From the NCBI GenBank assembly GCA_947631855.1, contig CANRMX010000003.1, forward strand, positions 74,728 through 116,788: 42,061 nt of DNA. Direction: 5' to 3'. Origin of the DNA: an uncultured Clostridia bacterium (GTDB lineage: Bacteria > Bacillota > Clostridia > Oscillospirales > Acutalibacteraceae). The notes under the pieces were generated by a model. It saw only the letters and a list, made by a program, of their open reading frames with translations, ran no database searches and had not been told where the DNA came from. Shown piece by piece: positions 16,261 through 26,656 of this stretch; the first letter of the stretch is position 1; each line of letters begins with the position of its first letter. Both the position numbers and the translations under genes were made by a program.

Positions 16261-16899
16261 TTGGCGGATTTTCTTCCCTTCCCGGGCATCCGGCCGGAAA
16301 ACGGGGACTGGCTGCGCCCCGCCTGGTCGGCCTCTCCCGGCGGAGCCGTCCCCATCCCGCAGGTCAAGCAGGACCTGTGGGCGGGGCTCTATCTCTACGC
16401 CATCGAAAAGGACGGCCAGCGCTTTTTGGGATTCTTCTGCAAGCTGCGGCTGGCGGAATTTTCCACGGGCATCGTGCAAGTGGGGGAGAATACCCCCGAA
16501 GACGCTGCGTCCCAGCCCGGCTGGGACCCCGTGTGGGCCGCCTATGACGATCCCCGCGGAGTGACGGCAGCCCGGCTGGGCAATCTCATCCGCACCGTCC
16601 CGCCCCGGTACGACCGCCTGCTGGACGGCGCCCGGCACCGGCTGTGGGTGGTCAACGATCCGGTGGCCATCACCGCCCTGCGGGAGGACCTGTGCGATCG
16701 GCCCCTGACCCTCCAAAGGGGACTGGGCGCATACCGGGCGGCGCTGGCCCGCAGGCGTTCCCTTGGGGACGGTGCCTTGTGGACGGACGAAACCGAATTC
16801 TGCTTCGCGCTGCTGTCGGCGGCGGGAGAAGCCGATCTCCCCATCCAGGCCGGCTGGGTGCTGTATCCCGAGGCATTGGATGCCGGGCAGACGGTCTAA
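16261..16899 (+). CDS. truncated DUF1015-like protein
   Basis: 212 residues from TTG 16261 (MADFLPFPGIRPENG), with GAGGTG 6 nt upstream. In-frame GTGs at 16240 and 16252 lie too close to the predicted transcription start. The order of motifs follows the N-terminal half of DUF1015 proteins: the PF-GIRP opening, LYLYAIEKDGQRFLGFFCKLRL, STGIVQVGENTPED (family: GxIxxHExT), DPVWAAYDD and RHRLWVVNDPVAITAL. The family's hallmark ADGHHRYETA is replaced by QRGLGAYRAAL. The C-terminal half is missing, since the family is usually ~400 residues. Function of DUF1015 is unknown. The identification comes from motif order rather than an alignment, so it is moderate. It is the first gene of a plus-strand island. 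Confidence 0.6.
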   Translation: MADFLPFPGIRPENGDWLRPAWSASPGGAVPIPQVKQDLWAGLYLYAIEKDGQRFLGFFCKLRLAEFSTGIVQVGENTPEDAASQPGWDPVWAAYDDPRGVTAARLGNLIRTVPPRYDRLLDGARHRLWVVNDPVAITALREDLCDRPLTLQRGLGAYRAALARRRSLGDGALWTDETEFCFALLSAAGEADLPIQAGWVLYPEALDAGQTV

Positions 16900-16940
16900 G
16901 ACGCCATAAAAAAGTAAAATGGATAAATGTGCCTATAGTA

Positions 16941-16970
16941 TTGACGAAGTGTGTACAATAGGTATATAGT
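16941..16970 (+). promoter_or_regulatory. promoter of the DinJ-like antitoxin gene
   Basis: TTGACG (16941-16946), 18-bp spacer, TATAGT (16965-16970). Loosely inverted CCTATAGTATTG and CAATAGG lie around the -35 and spacer. They could be the operator for self-repression by the antitoxin, as is normal for RelB/DinJ. Confidence 0.6.
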
Positions 16971-16994
16971 AAGTAAGGAAAGGAGGCGCGTACT

Positions 16995-17273
16995 ATGACG
17001 CCGGTTAGCACCAACATCAAAATAGACCCTGTCTTGAAGGAACAGTCGCAGGTCCTTTTTGAGAGCTTCGGGCTCAGCCTGAGTGCCGCCATCAATATGT
17101 TTTTGCGGCAGGCCGTTCGGGAGCAGGCCATTCCTTTTCGCGTAGGGAATCCGCTTCCCAATTTGGAAACGCTCCAGGCCATAGAGAACGCACGGCAGGG
17201 GATAGGACTGAGCCGGAGTTTCACCTCTGTTTCTGCCCTGATGGAGGACTTGGATGCTGACGATAAGCATTGA
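16995..17273 (+). CDS. RelB/DinJ-family antitoxin, apparently orphan
   Basis: 92 residues. The N-terminal ribbon-helix-helix reads TNIKIDPVLKEQSQVLFESF then GLSLSAAINMFLRQAV (about residues 6-44), the classical DinJ/RelB DNA-binding dimerisation unit. The C-terminal part (FRVGNPLPNLETLQAIENARQG) is the toxin-binding region of this family. AGGAGG with 8-nt spacing precedes ATG 16995. DinJ normally represses its own operon and neutralises a YafQ/RelE mRNA interferase encoded immediately downstream. Here only a 13-codon toxin-like stub follows, then the Nudix gene. Confidence 0.88.
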   Translation: MTPVSTNIKIDPVLKEQSQVLFESFGLSLSAAINMFLRQAVREQAIPFRVGNPLPNLETLQAIENARQGIGLSRSFTSVSALMEDLDADDKH

Positions 17274-17295
17274 GCGCGAAGCTAAAAAGTTTTAA
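17254..17295 (+). pseudogene. stub of a YafQ/RelE-type toxin gene
   Basis: An ATG at 17254, overlapping the antitoxin's last 20 bp in another frame, opens a 13-residue product MLTISIEREAKKF that stops at 17295. The overlap and the opening (MLTI... followed by a KKF motif) are what a YafQ-type toxin start looks like. The rest of a toxin (about 90 residues) is absent, and the Nudix ribosome site follows 12 bp later. Most simply, the toxin body was deleted. Chance resemblance is possible because the piece is so short. Confidence 0.4.
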
Positions 17296-17315
17296 CAAGC
17301 AAAGAGGTTAAAAAA

Positions 17316-17864
17316 ATGAAGCTATCCGAAAAGACCCTGCACGAAAAGGAGATCTACAACGGCCGGATCATCCGCGTCCATGTGGACGACGTGGAGCTGG
17401 AGAACGGCGCCCGGGGCATGCGGGAAGTGGTGGAGCATCCCGGCGGGGTGTGCGTGGCCGTCCTCACCGGGCAGAACGAGCTGATCTTCGTACGGCAGCT
17501 GCGCTATCCCTACAAGGAGGTGCTGCTGGAGCTGCCCGCCGGCAAGCTGGAGCCCGGCGAAGACCCCTATGCAGCCATGCTGCGGGAGCAGCTGGAGGAG
17601 ACCGGCACCCGGGGCGAGCACTACATTTTCCTGGGCAATTTGTATCCCACCCCCGGCTACTGCGGGGAGATCATCCGCCTCTGGGCCTGCCGGGCGGTGG
17701 AAGCCACCGGGGAGCTCCACCTGGACGAGGACGAATTCCTCACCAATGAGCGCATCCCGCTGGACAAGGCCGTGGAGATGGTGCTGGCCAATGAGATCCC
17801 CGACGCCAAGACCCAGGTGGGTATTCTGAAAACTGCCGCCCTGGTGGAAAAGGGGCTGCTGTAA
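17316..17864 (+). CDS. nudF: ADP-ribose pyrophosphatase, Nudix family (NudF-like)
   Basis: Hydrolyses ADP-ribose to AMP and ribose 5-phosphate. 182 residues; starts MKLSEKTLHEKEIYNGRIIRV and has the NudF-type order DVELENGARGMREVVEHPGG, RQLRYPYKEVLLELPAGKLEPGE. The Nudix box is at about residues 76-98 (GKLEPGE...LREQLEETG; the position before LEE is Gln rather than the usual aliphatic residue). YPTPGYCGEIIRLW follows, typical of ADP-ribose specificity. An AGAGG site precedes ATG 17316. Last gene of the plus-strand island; it converges on gyrA and shares the terminator at 17962-17990. Confidence 0.92.
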   Translation: MKLSEKTLHEKEIYNGRIIRVHVDDVELENGARGMREVVEHPGGVCVAVLTGQNELIFVRQLRYPYKEVLLELPAGKLEPGEDPYAAMLREQLEETGTRGEHYIFLGNLYPTPGYCGEIIRLWACRAVEATGELHLDEDEFLTNERIPLDKAVEMVLANEIPDAKTQVGILKTAALVEKGLL

Positions 17865-17961
17865 CGCTTGACGAGCCTTGGGGAACCCCCTGCAGAGGGT
17901 TCCCAAAAATCTAATGTATTTATATCAGCCGCCCGGCGGCACAGACTTTTTGTAACGCTAC

Positions 17962-17990
17962 AAGAGCCTCCCCTTTCGGGGAGGCTCTTT
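17962..17990. terminator. bidirectional terminator between nudF and gyrA
   Basis: AAGAGCCTCCCC (17962-17973) pairs with its complement at 17978-17989 around TTTC. T-rich tails are present in both directions (CTCTTTCAATT rightward, CTCTTGTAG leftward). A second 8-bp hairpin, GGGAACCC...GGGTTCCC (17881-17904), lies nearer nudF but has no T-run on the plus strand. Confidence 0.8.
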
Positions 17991-18008
17991 CAATTACTGC
18001 TATGATCT

Positions 18009-20549
18009 TTACGCTTCGTCCTCGGGCAGGTCTTCCTCGGCTTCCTCCGGGCCGTCATCCTCGGGCAGCGCGTCCTCGGTCTCGCCCTCCTCGTGGGGCA
18101 CCCGGGCCAGAGTGACCACCCGGTCCCCTTCCGCCAGCCGCATGACCCGCACGCCCTTGGCGGGCCGGGCACAGACGCGCACGGAATTGGCCTCGATGCG
18201 GATAATCACGCCCTCCTGGGAGATCAGGATGATGTCGTCGTCCAGATCCACCGCCTTGATGCCCGCCACGCTGCCGAATCGCGCGGTGTGATAGTTGAGC
18301 AAGCCCTTGCCGCCCCGGTGCTGCAAGCGGTAATCCTCCGGCGCGGACAGCCGCCCGAAGCCGGTCTCGGTGACGGTAAGCACCAGACTGCCCTCCCGCA
18401 GGATGGACATCCCCACCACGCAGTCGCCGGGCTGGAGATCCAGCGCCCGCACGCCCCGGGCGGTGCGGCCGATCTCCCGCACGTCGGTCTCGTAGAAGCG
18501 GATGGCGTAGCCGTTTCGGGTGGCCACCAGCAGATCGTCGTGGCCGTCGGTGACCCGCACCCAGCTCAGCTCGTCGTCCTCGTCCAGATTGATGGCGATC
18601 AGCCCCGCCTTGCGGATGTTCTCATAGGCCGACAGCCGCGTCCGCTTGATCACGCCGCTGCGGGTGACCATCACCAGATATTTGTCGTCGCTGAAGGATT
18701 CCACCCGGATCATGGAGGTGATCTTTTCCTCGGGCTGCAGGGGCAGCAGATTTTTGATATTCATGCCCCGGCTGGTGCGGCCACCTTCGGGGATCTCATA
18801 GCACTTGAGCCGGTAGACCAGGCCCCGGTCGGAGAAGAACAGGATGCGGTCGTGGCTGCCCGTGACGAACAGCTCCGTGGCCACGTCCTCCTCCCGGCGG
18901 GTCATGCCGGCAACGCCCCGGCCGCCCCGTTTTTGGGTGTGGTACACGTCCATCTTCTGGCGCTTCACATACCCGAAGTTGGTCAGGGTCAGCACGCATT
19001 CCTCTCGCGGGATCAGGTCTTCCACGTCCACCTCCCCGGAAATGGCCGCGATCTCGGTGCGCCGGTCGTCGCCGAAGCGCTGCTTCATATCCAGCGCCTC
19101 GTCCTTGATGATGGCCAGCCGCCGGGTTTCACTCTGGAGGATTTCGCTGAGATCGGCGATCTTGTCATGGAGCTCCTGGAGCTCGCTTTCGATCTTTTGA
19201 ATCTCCAGCCCGGCCAATTGTCCCAGCTGGAACCGGCAGATGGCGTCGGCCTGCACGTCGTCGAAGCCGAACTGCTCCATCAGCGCGGCCTTGGCCTCTG
19301 CCCGGCCGCCCCTGCAGGCCCGGATGGCGGCGATGATCTCGTCAACGATGTCGATGGCCTTCTTGAGGCCCTCCAGAATGTGGGCCCGTTCCTGGGCTTT
19401 TTTGAGATCGAAGGCCGTGCGGCGGGCCACCACTTCGGACTGGAACTGGATGTACTTCTCCAAGATGCCCCGCAGGTTGAGAATTTCCGGCCGGCCGTTG
19501 ACGATAGCCAGCATGATCACGCCGAAGGTGATCTGCAGCTGGGTGAGGTTGAACAGATTATTCAGAACGATCTGGGGCGAAGCCTCCCGCTTCACGTCGA
19601 TGACGATGCGCATGCCGTCCCGGTCGGAGTGGTCGTCCACGTTGGAGATGCCCTCCAGACGCTTTTCCTTCACCAGGTCGGCGATGCTCTCGATCAACCG
19701 GGCCTTGTTCACCTGATAGGGCAGCTCGGTGACCACGATCTTGGCGCGGCCAGACCGCTCGTCCTCCTCGATCTCCGCCCGGGCCCGCACCGTGATCTTG
19801 CCCCGGCCCGTGGCGTAGGCGGCACGGATGCCGCTGCGGCCCATGACGATGCCGCCGGTGGGGAAGTCCGGCCCCTTGATGTGCTCCATCAGCTCCTCCA
19901 GCGAGGCGTCGGGGTTGTCGATGAGGCAGCACACGCCGTCGCACACCTCGCCCATGTTGTGGGGCGGGATGTTGGTGGCCATGCCCACCGCGATGCCCGT
20001 GGAGCCGTTGACCAGCAGGTTGGGGAAGTGGCAGGGCAGCACTGTGGGTTCCTGCAGCCGGTCGTCGTAGTTGGGCTGGAAATCCACCGTGTCCTTGTCG
20101 ATATCGCTGAGCATGGCCACGGAGAGCTTGCTCATCTTGGATTCGGTATATCGATAGGCGGCAGGCGGGTCGCCGTCCACGGAGCCGAAGTTGCCGTGGC
20201 CGTCCACCAGCATATACCGCTGGGAGAAATCCTGGGCCAGCCGCACCAGGGCGTCGTACACCGAGGCGTCGCCGTGGGGGTGATAGCTGCCCAGCACCGA
20301 GCCCACCGTGTCCGCGCACTTGCGGTAGGGGCGCTCCGGCCAGAGGCCGTTTTCATACATGGTGTACAGGATGCGCCTGTGCACCGGCTTCAGGCCGTCC
20401 CGCACGTCGGGCAGGGCCCGCTGCACGATCACCGACATGGAGTAATCCAAAAAGGACTGCTCCATCTCCTTGGTCAGGTTGACGTCGATCACCCGGCCGC
20501 GGCCGCCGCCATCCTCGGGGGGCATGGGGGTTTGTGTATTTTCATCCAT
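18009..20549 (-). CDS. gyrA: DNA gyrase subunit A
   Basis: Breakage-reunion subunit of gyrase, which introduces negative supercoils. 846 residues. The winged-helix/tower core has the catalytic tyrosine in AAYRYTE (Tyr134). The quinolone pocket reads [14 protein letters not shown], with alanine (Ala95) at the position equivalent to E. coli Ser83 and Asp99 at the Asp87 equivalent. The C-terminal beta-pinwheel has the GyrA box QHRGGKGL, which marks gyrase rather than topoisomerase IV. An acidic tail rich in Glu and Asp closes the protein. The start at ATG 20549 lies 15 bp after gyrB, so the two are co-transcribed. Upstream Ala in the pocket may be natural in this lineage. Confidence 0.97.
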   Translation of the reverse strand: MDENTQTPMPPEDGGGRGRVIDVNLTKEMEQSFLDYSMSVIVQRALPDVRDGLKPVHRRILYTMYENGLWPERPYRKCADTVGSVLGSYHPHGDASVYDALVRLAQDFSQRYMLVDGHGNFGSVDGDPPAAYRYTESKMSKLSVAMLSDIDKDTVDFQPNYDDRLQEPTVLPCHFPNLLVNGSTGIAVGMATNIPPHNMGEVCDGVCCLIDNPDASLEELMEHIKGPDFPTGGIVMGRSGIRAAYATGRGKITVRARAEIEEDERSGRAKIVVTELPYQVNKARLIESIADLVKEKRLEGISNVDDHSDRDGMRIVIDVKREASPQIVLNNLFNLTQLQITFGVIMLAIVNGRPEILNLRGILEKYIQFQSEVVARRTAFDLKKAQERAHILEGLKKAIDIVDEIIAAIRACRGGRAEAKAALMEQFGFDDVQADAICRFQLGQLAGLEIQKIESELQELHDKIADLSEILQSETRRLAIIKDEALDMKQRFGDDRRTEIAAISGEVDVEDLIPREECVLTLTNFGYVKRQKMDVYHTQKRGGRGVAGMTRREEDVATELFVTGSHDRILFFSDRGLVYRLKCYEIPEGGRTSRGMNIKNLLPLQPEEKITSMIRVESFSDDKYLVMVTRSGVIKRTRLSAYENIRKAGLIAINLDEDDELSWVRVTDGHDDLLVATRNGYAIRFYETDVREIGRTARGVRALDLQPGDCVVGMSILREGSLVLTVTETGFGRLSAPEDYRLQHRGGKGLLNYHTARFGSVAGIKAVDLDDDIILISQEGVIIRIEANSVRVCARPAKGVRVMRLAEGDRVVTLARVPHEEGETEDALPEDDGPEEAEEDLPEDEA

Positions 20550-20564
20550 CTGCGGTCACTCTCC

Positions 20565-23551
<2,987 letters not shown>

Positions 23552-23581
23552 TATTTCTTGCTCCTTCCTCGTGGATCGAAT

Positions 23582-23851
23582 TCAGAGGGTCTCCAGTCCC
23601 AGCCCCGCCCTTGCCCTGCGCAGCAGCGTGGCCGGAGAAATCTGGGAGAGATAGATCACCGTGCCCCGCTTTTCTCTGCACACCACAAAGGCTTTGGGCA
23701 GTTCATCGGACACGTTGACCACCCGGTTTTCCCGCTGGGCGCGGTTCAAAAATTCCCGGGTGTGCTTGGAAACGGTGGCGTTGTCCAGATCAAACACTCC
23801 GAGAATGGTATCGGTACGCACAATGGTATCCTGCCCCAAATGCAGGTACAT
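23582..23851 (-). CDS. remB: RemB/YaaB family regulator (DUF370)
   Basis: 89 residues from ATG 23851 (MYLHLGQDTIVRTDTILGVFDLDN), which matches the family N-terminus. The AAAGGA site is 8 nt away; an ATG three codons earlier sits on top of that site. Family features include DLDNATVSKHTREFL and the KAFVVCREKRGTVIYLSQISPATLLRRA segment. In B. subtilis RemB, encoded between recF and gyrB, works with RemA to activate biofilm matrix genes. Its partner RemA is not in this window. Same position here, 13 bp after recF. Confidence 0.88.
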   Translation of the reverse strand: MYLHLGQDTIVRTDTILGVFDLDNATVSKHTREFLNRAQRENRVVNVSDELPKAFVVCREKRGTVIYLSQISPATLLRRARAGLGLETL

Positions 23852-23864
23852 TTTCCTCATCCTT

Positions 23865-24992
23865 TCACACAGTCTCCGGGGTAATTTTGCCTGCCTCCAC
23901 CCGAAACCGTTTGCCGGTCTCCTGCAGGCCCGCCGTTTCCGGGCTGCAGCAGGTGATAAAGACCTGCCGCCCGTGGAGGTGGTTCAGCAGGTAATCCTGC
24001 CGGCTCTGGTCCAGTTCGCTCATCACGTCGTCCAGCAGCACGATGGGCGTTTCGCCGGAGGCCCCGGCCAGCGTCTCCGCCTCGGCCAATTTCAGCGCCA
24101 GCACCGTGCTGCGCTGCTGCCCCTGAGAGCCGAAAGACCGTGCCGACAGCCCGTGGAGGAAAAGCTCCAGATCGTCCCGGTGCGGGCCGTAGGAGGTAAA
24201 CCCCGTGCGGATGTCGGAAGCCTCCACCCGGCGCAGTTCCGCCAGAAAAGCCTCCTCCGCCTCCCCGGCGGTGAAGGATTCGGACAGCCCCTTCACCGAG
24301 GGCACGTAGGCCGCTTCCAGCGACTCTTTTCCCTTGGAGATGCCTGCGTAGATATCCGCGGCCCGGGCCGCCATCCGGCCCACGTAGTTCCTGCGCTCCA
24401 CCATCACGGCGGCGCCCAGCTTGGCCAATCGGGCGTCCCAAACCTCCAGCGTGTCCCGCAGTTCGGGAAAGCGAAATAAATCCTTCAAAAGCGCGTTGCG
24501 CTGCAAAAGCGCCCGGTTGTACATCCCTAAAGCCCCTGCAAAGCCCGGCCGCAATTGGCACAGCGCGCCGTCGATAAAGCTGCGGCGGCGGTGGGGGCCT
24601 TCTTTCACCAGCAGCAGGTACTCCGGGGAGAAGATCACCGCCCGCACCTTGCCTACCAGCGCCGACCCGGTCTTTTTGGCCACGCCGTTGATCACCGAGC
24701 TGCGCCGGCCGTTTTCGATTTGCAAGACCGCCTTCTGGTCCCGCTCCTCGCTGAAAAAATCCATCGCCAGCGCGGCCGAGGGCGCGTTCTTCCCGTCGGC
24801 GCCCAGCACGGGCAGCTCCCCGTCCTTTGCGCCCCGGAAGGAGTGCCCGCCGGTAAAGAGCCACAGGGCCTCCAGCAGATTGGTCTTCCCCTGGGCGTTG
24901 TCGCCGTAGATCACGTTGACGCCTGCATGGGGGAAAATCTCGGTATCCTCTAAATTGCGAAAGGACCGGGTGGCCAGCCGTTTCACGATCAT
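23865..24992 (-). CDS. recF: DNA replication and repair protein RecF
   Basis: SMC-like ATPase that loads RecA at gapped DNA with RecO and RecR. 375 residues; MIVKRLATRSFRNLEDTEI opens the protein. Walker A is GDNAQGKTN (about residues 30-38). RRRSFIDGALCQLRPGF follows, then SYGPHRDDLELFLHGLSARSFGSQGQQRSTVLALKLAE (signature region). Walker B is PIVLLDDVMSELD. Lies in the standard dnaN-yaaA-recF order, 29 bp after yaaA. Confidence 0.96.
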   Translation of the reverse strand: MIVKRLATRSFRNLEDTEIFPHAGVNVIYGDNAQGKTNLLEALWLFTGGHSFRGAKDGELPVLGADGKNAPSAALAMDFFSEERDQKAVLQIENGRRSSVINGVAKKTGSALVGKVRAVIFSPEYLLLVKEGPHRRRSFIDGALCQLRPGFAGALGMYNRALLQRNALLKDLFRFPELRDTLEVWDARLAKLGAAVMVERRNYVGRMAARAADIYAGISKGKESLEAAYVPSVKGLSESFTAGEAEEAFLAELRRVEASDIRTGFTSYGPHRDDLELFLHGLSARSFGSQGQQRSTVLALKLAEAETLAGASGETPIVLLDDVMSELDQSRQDYLLNHLHGRQVFITCCSPETAGLQETGKRFRVEAGKITPETV

Positions 24993-25021
24993 GAAAAACC
25001 ACCCATCCTTTCAATCCAGTT

Positions 25022-25228
25022 TTATCCCACCTGGGCCGTGCGGCCGCGATAGGCCACCACGTCGCCGGGTATGAGTTTCCTGCCCCGCTGGGTGCAGGTC
25101 TCTCCGTTCACCTGCACTTCTCCGCCCTGCACCACGGTCTTGGCCTGGCCGCCGGTCTCCAGCAGCCCGGCAAATTTCAAAAACGCGTCCAGCCGGATAA
25201 ACGGGGTCTCAATGGTCACGATCTCCAT
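25022..25228 (-). CDS. yaaA: S4-domain RNA-binding protein YaaA
   Basis: 68 residues forming a single S4 domain: IRLDAFLKFAGLLETGGQAK then VVQGGEVQVNGETCTQRGRKL. YaaA homologues sit between dnaN and recF in most Firmicutes and are thought to bind rRNA or assist ribosome assembly; the molecular role is unproven. GGGAGAG precedes ATG 25228. It starts 14 bp after dnaN. Confidence 0.93.
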   Translation of the reverse strand: MEIVTIETPFIRLDAFLKFAGLLETGGQAKTVVQGGEVQVNGETCTQRGRKLIPGDVVAYRGRTAQVG

Positions 25229-25242
25229 AGACTCTCTCCCGT

Positions 25243-26346
25243 TTATTCAGACCGCAGCCGCACCGGCAGCACCAGGAACAGGAAGCTGTCCCCGTCCTTG
25301 GGGGTGACGGTCATGGGGGCCAGGGGCCCGCTGAGCTGGAACCGCACCTCGTCGCACTCGGTGTTCCGCAGGGCGTCCAGCAGATAGCGGTTGTTGAAGC
25401 CAATCTCCAGGGTATCGCCGGTCATCTCCACGTTGACCCGGTCGCTGGCCCGGCCCATCACCGTGGTGCACAGCAGCTTAATCTCCCCGTCTTCGAACAG
25501 GCAGCGCACCGGACTGCGCAGCCGGTCGGTGATCAGCAGGGAGACGCGCTCCACACTTTCGATCATTTCCCGGGTCTTCACCACCACCTGGGTCTTGCCC
25601 TCCGGCGGGATGGCCGATTTGTAATTGATGAACTCTCCGCTGAGCAGGCTGGAGATCACGGTATAGTTGTCGATGGTAAAGAGGATGTGCCTGCGGCCCG
25701 CGGCGATCTCCACCGGGTCGTCGGTGTCCTTCAAGAGCTTCAGCACTTCGCTCAGCGTTTTGCCCGGCACCACGAAGGACAGGTCTTCGGGGAAGTCGAT
25801 GGGCTCGCTGCGGATGGCCAGCCGGAAGCCGTCGATGGACACCACGTCCAGCCTGCCGTTTTCGATCTGGAACAGGCTGCCCTGCATCACGGGCTTGGCG
25901 TCGGATTCGCCCACGGCGAACAGCGTTTGGCGGATCATGCTCTTGAGCAGGCTGGAGGGCAGCTTCAGCGCCGTGGCCTCGGAGACCTTGGGCAGCTCCG
26001 GGAATTCCTCCGCCGCGATGGCGATGATGGAGAACCGGCTCATGCCGCTTTCGATGGTGGTCATGTTCTTGTCGTCCACGGTGACGGTGATGTTTTCGTC
26101 GGGCGTCCTGCGCACGATGTCGGAAAAGATCCGGGCGGGCAGGGCGGCCTTGCCGGTCTCCTCGATCCGGGCGGGAATGGCCGTGGTGATGCCCAGCTCC
26201 AGGTCGTATGCGCAGAGCTCCAGGCCGGTCTCCGTGGCGGTGAGCAGGATGCACTCCAGCGCCGGCACGGAGGTTTTGGAGGAAACGGCCCGCTGCAAAT
26301 TGGAGACGGCTTCGGTGATTTCGCTTTTGGATACGGTGATTTTCAT
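25243..26346 (-). CDS. dnaN: DNA polymerase III beta subunit (sliding clamp)
   Basis: Ring-shaped processivity clamp that tethers polymerase III to DNA. The 367 residues are standard and contain three repeated clamp folds: 1 to about 120 (MKITVSKSEITEAVSNLQRAVSSKT), about 125-245 (LLKSMIRQTLFAVGESDAKPVMQG) and about 247-367, ending in the protein-binding pocket region MTVTPKDGDSFLFLVLPVRL. AAGGAG precedes ATG 26346. The usual MLMPMRL-type C-terminal motif is present in the form LVLPVRLRSE. Confidence 0.97.
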   Translation of the reverse strand: MKITVSKSEITEAVSNLQRAVSSKTSVPALECILLTATETGLELCAYDLELGITTAIPARIEETGKAALPARIFSDIVRRTPDENITVTVDDKNMTTIESGMSRFSIIAIAAEEFPELPKVSEATALKLPSSLLKSMIRQTLFAVGESDAKPVMQGSLFQIENGRLDVVSIDGFRLAIRSEPIDFPEDLSFVVPGKTLSEVLKLLKDTDDPVEIAAGRRHILFTIDNYTVISSLLSGEFINYKSAIPPEGKTQVVVKTREMIESVERVSLLITDRLRSPVRCLFEDGEIKLLCTTVMGRASDRVNVEMTGDTLEIGFNNRYLLDALRNTECDEVRFQLSGPLAPMTVTPKDGDSFLFLVLPVRLRSE

Positions 26347-26400
26347 CTTGATGTACTCCTTATGATGATGGGATGATTGTGTACAAAGTTTGCCGCGAAA

Positions 26401-26656
26401 GACTTTTCCACCGAGGGCTGGCTTGCTGTGGAATCTTCCTGCCCACCGCCCTCTAAAAGTCTTTCTCTGAACTGTATGGATTTAGACGTAGTAGTAGTGC
26501 TGTGGATACTGTGCAAAAGGGCCGCTGATCCCGAAAAGCCGGGAAAAACTTTTTGCTGCCCGTCGGTTTGCAAATCGTGGAAAAAGTGGAAAGATTCGGG
26601 CGATTGCACAGCTTGTGGAAAACTGCCCTGTGGAATGTGCAGGCGGCGGTGGAAAA
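26401..26656. other. origin unwinding region: DnaA boxes plus DnaA-trio
   Basis: The 310-bp gap between dnaA and dnaN holds a row of DnaA-box-like sites in one orientation (reading TTATCCACA on the minus strand): 26501-26509 (8 of 9), 26576-26584 (7 of 9), 26614-26622 (8 of 9), 26629-26637 (6 of 9) and 26648-26656 (7 of 9). A 7-of-9 site lies in the opposite direction at 26404. Directly beside the 26501 box, with a 2-bp GC step, is ACTACTACTAC on the minus strand (26488-26498). This is the triplet DnaA-trio that DnaA uses to open the duplex. The AT-richer flank at 26455-26487 would be the unwinding site. No such sites are seen in the dnaA-rpmH gap. Confidence 0.75.

Noticed and set aside
15021-16367. 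ABC ATPase extended upstream to 448 codons
   Set aside because: It would begin upstream of the promoter at 16070-16098 and overlap the divergent gene; family homology begins at 16025.
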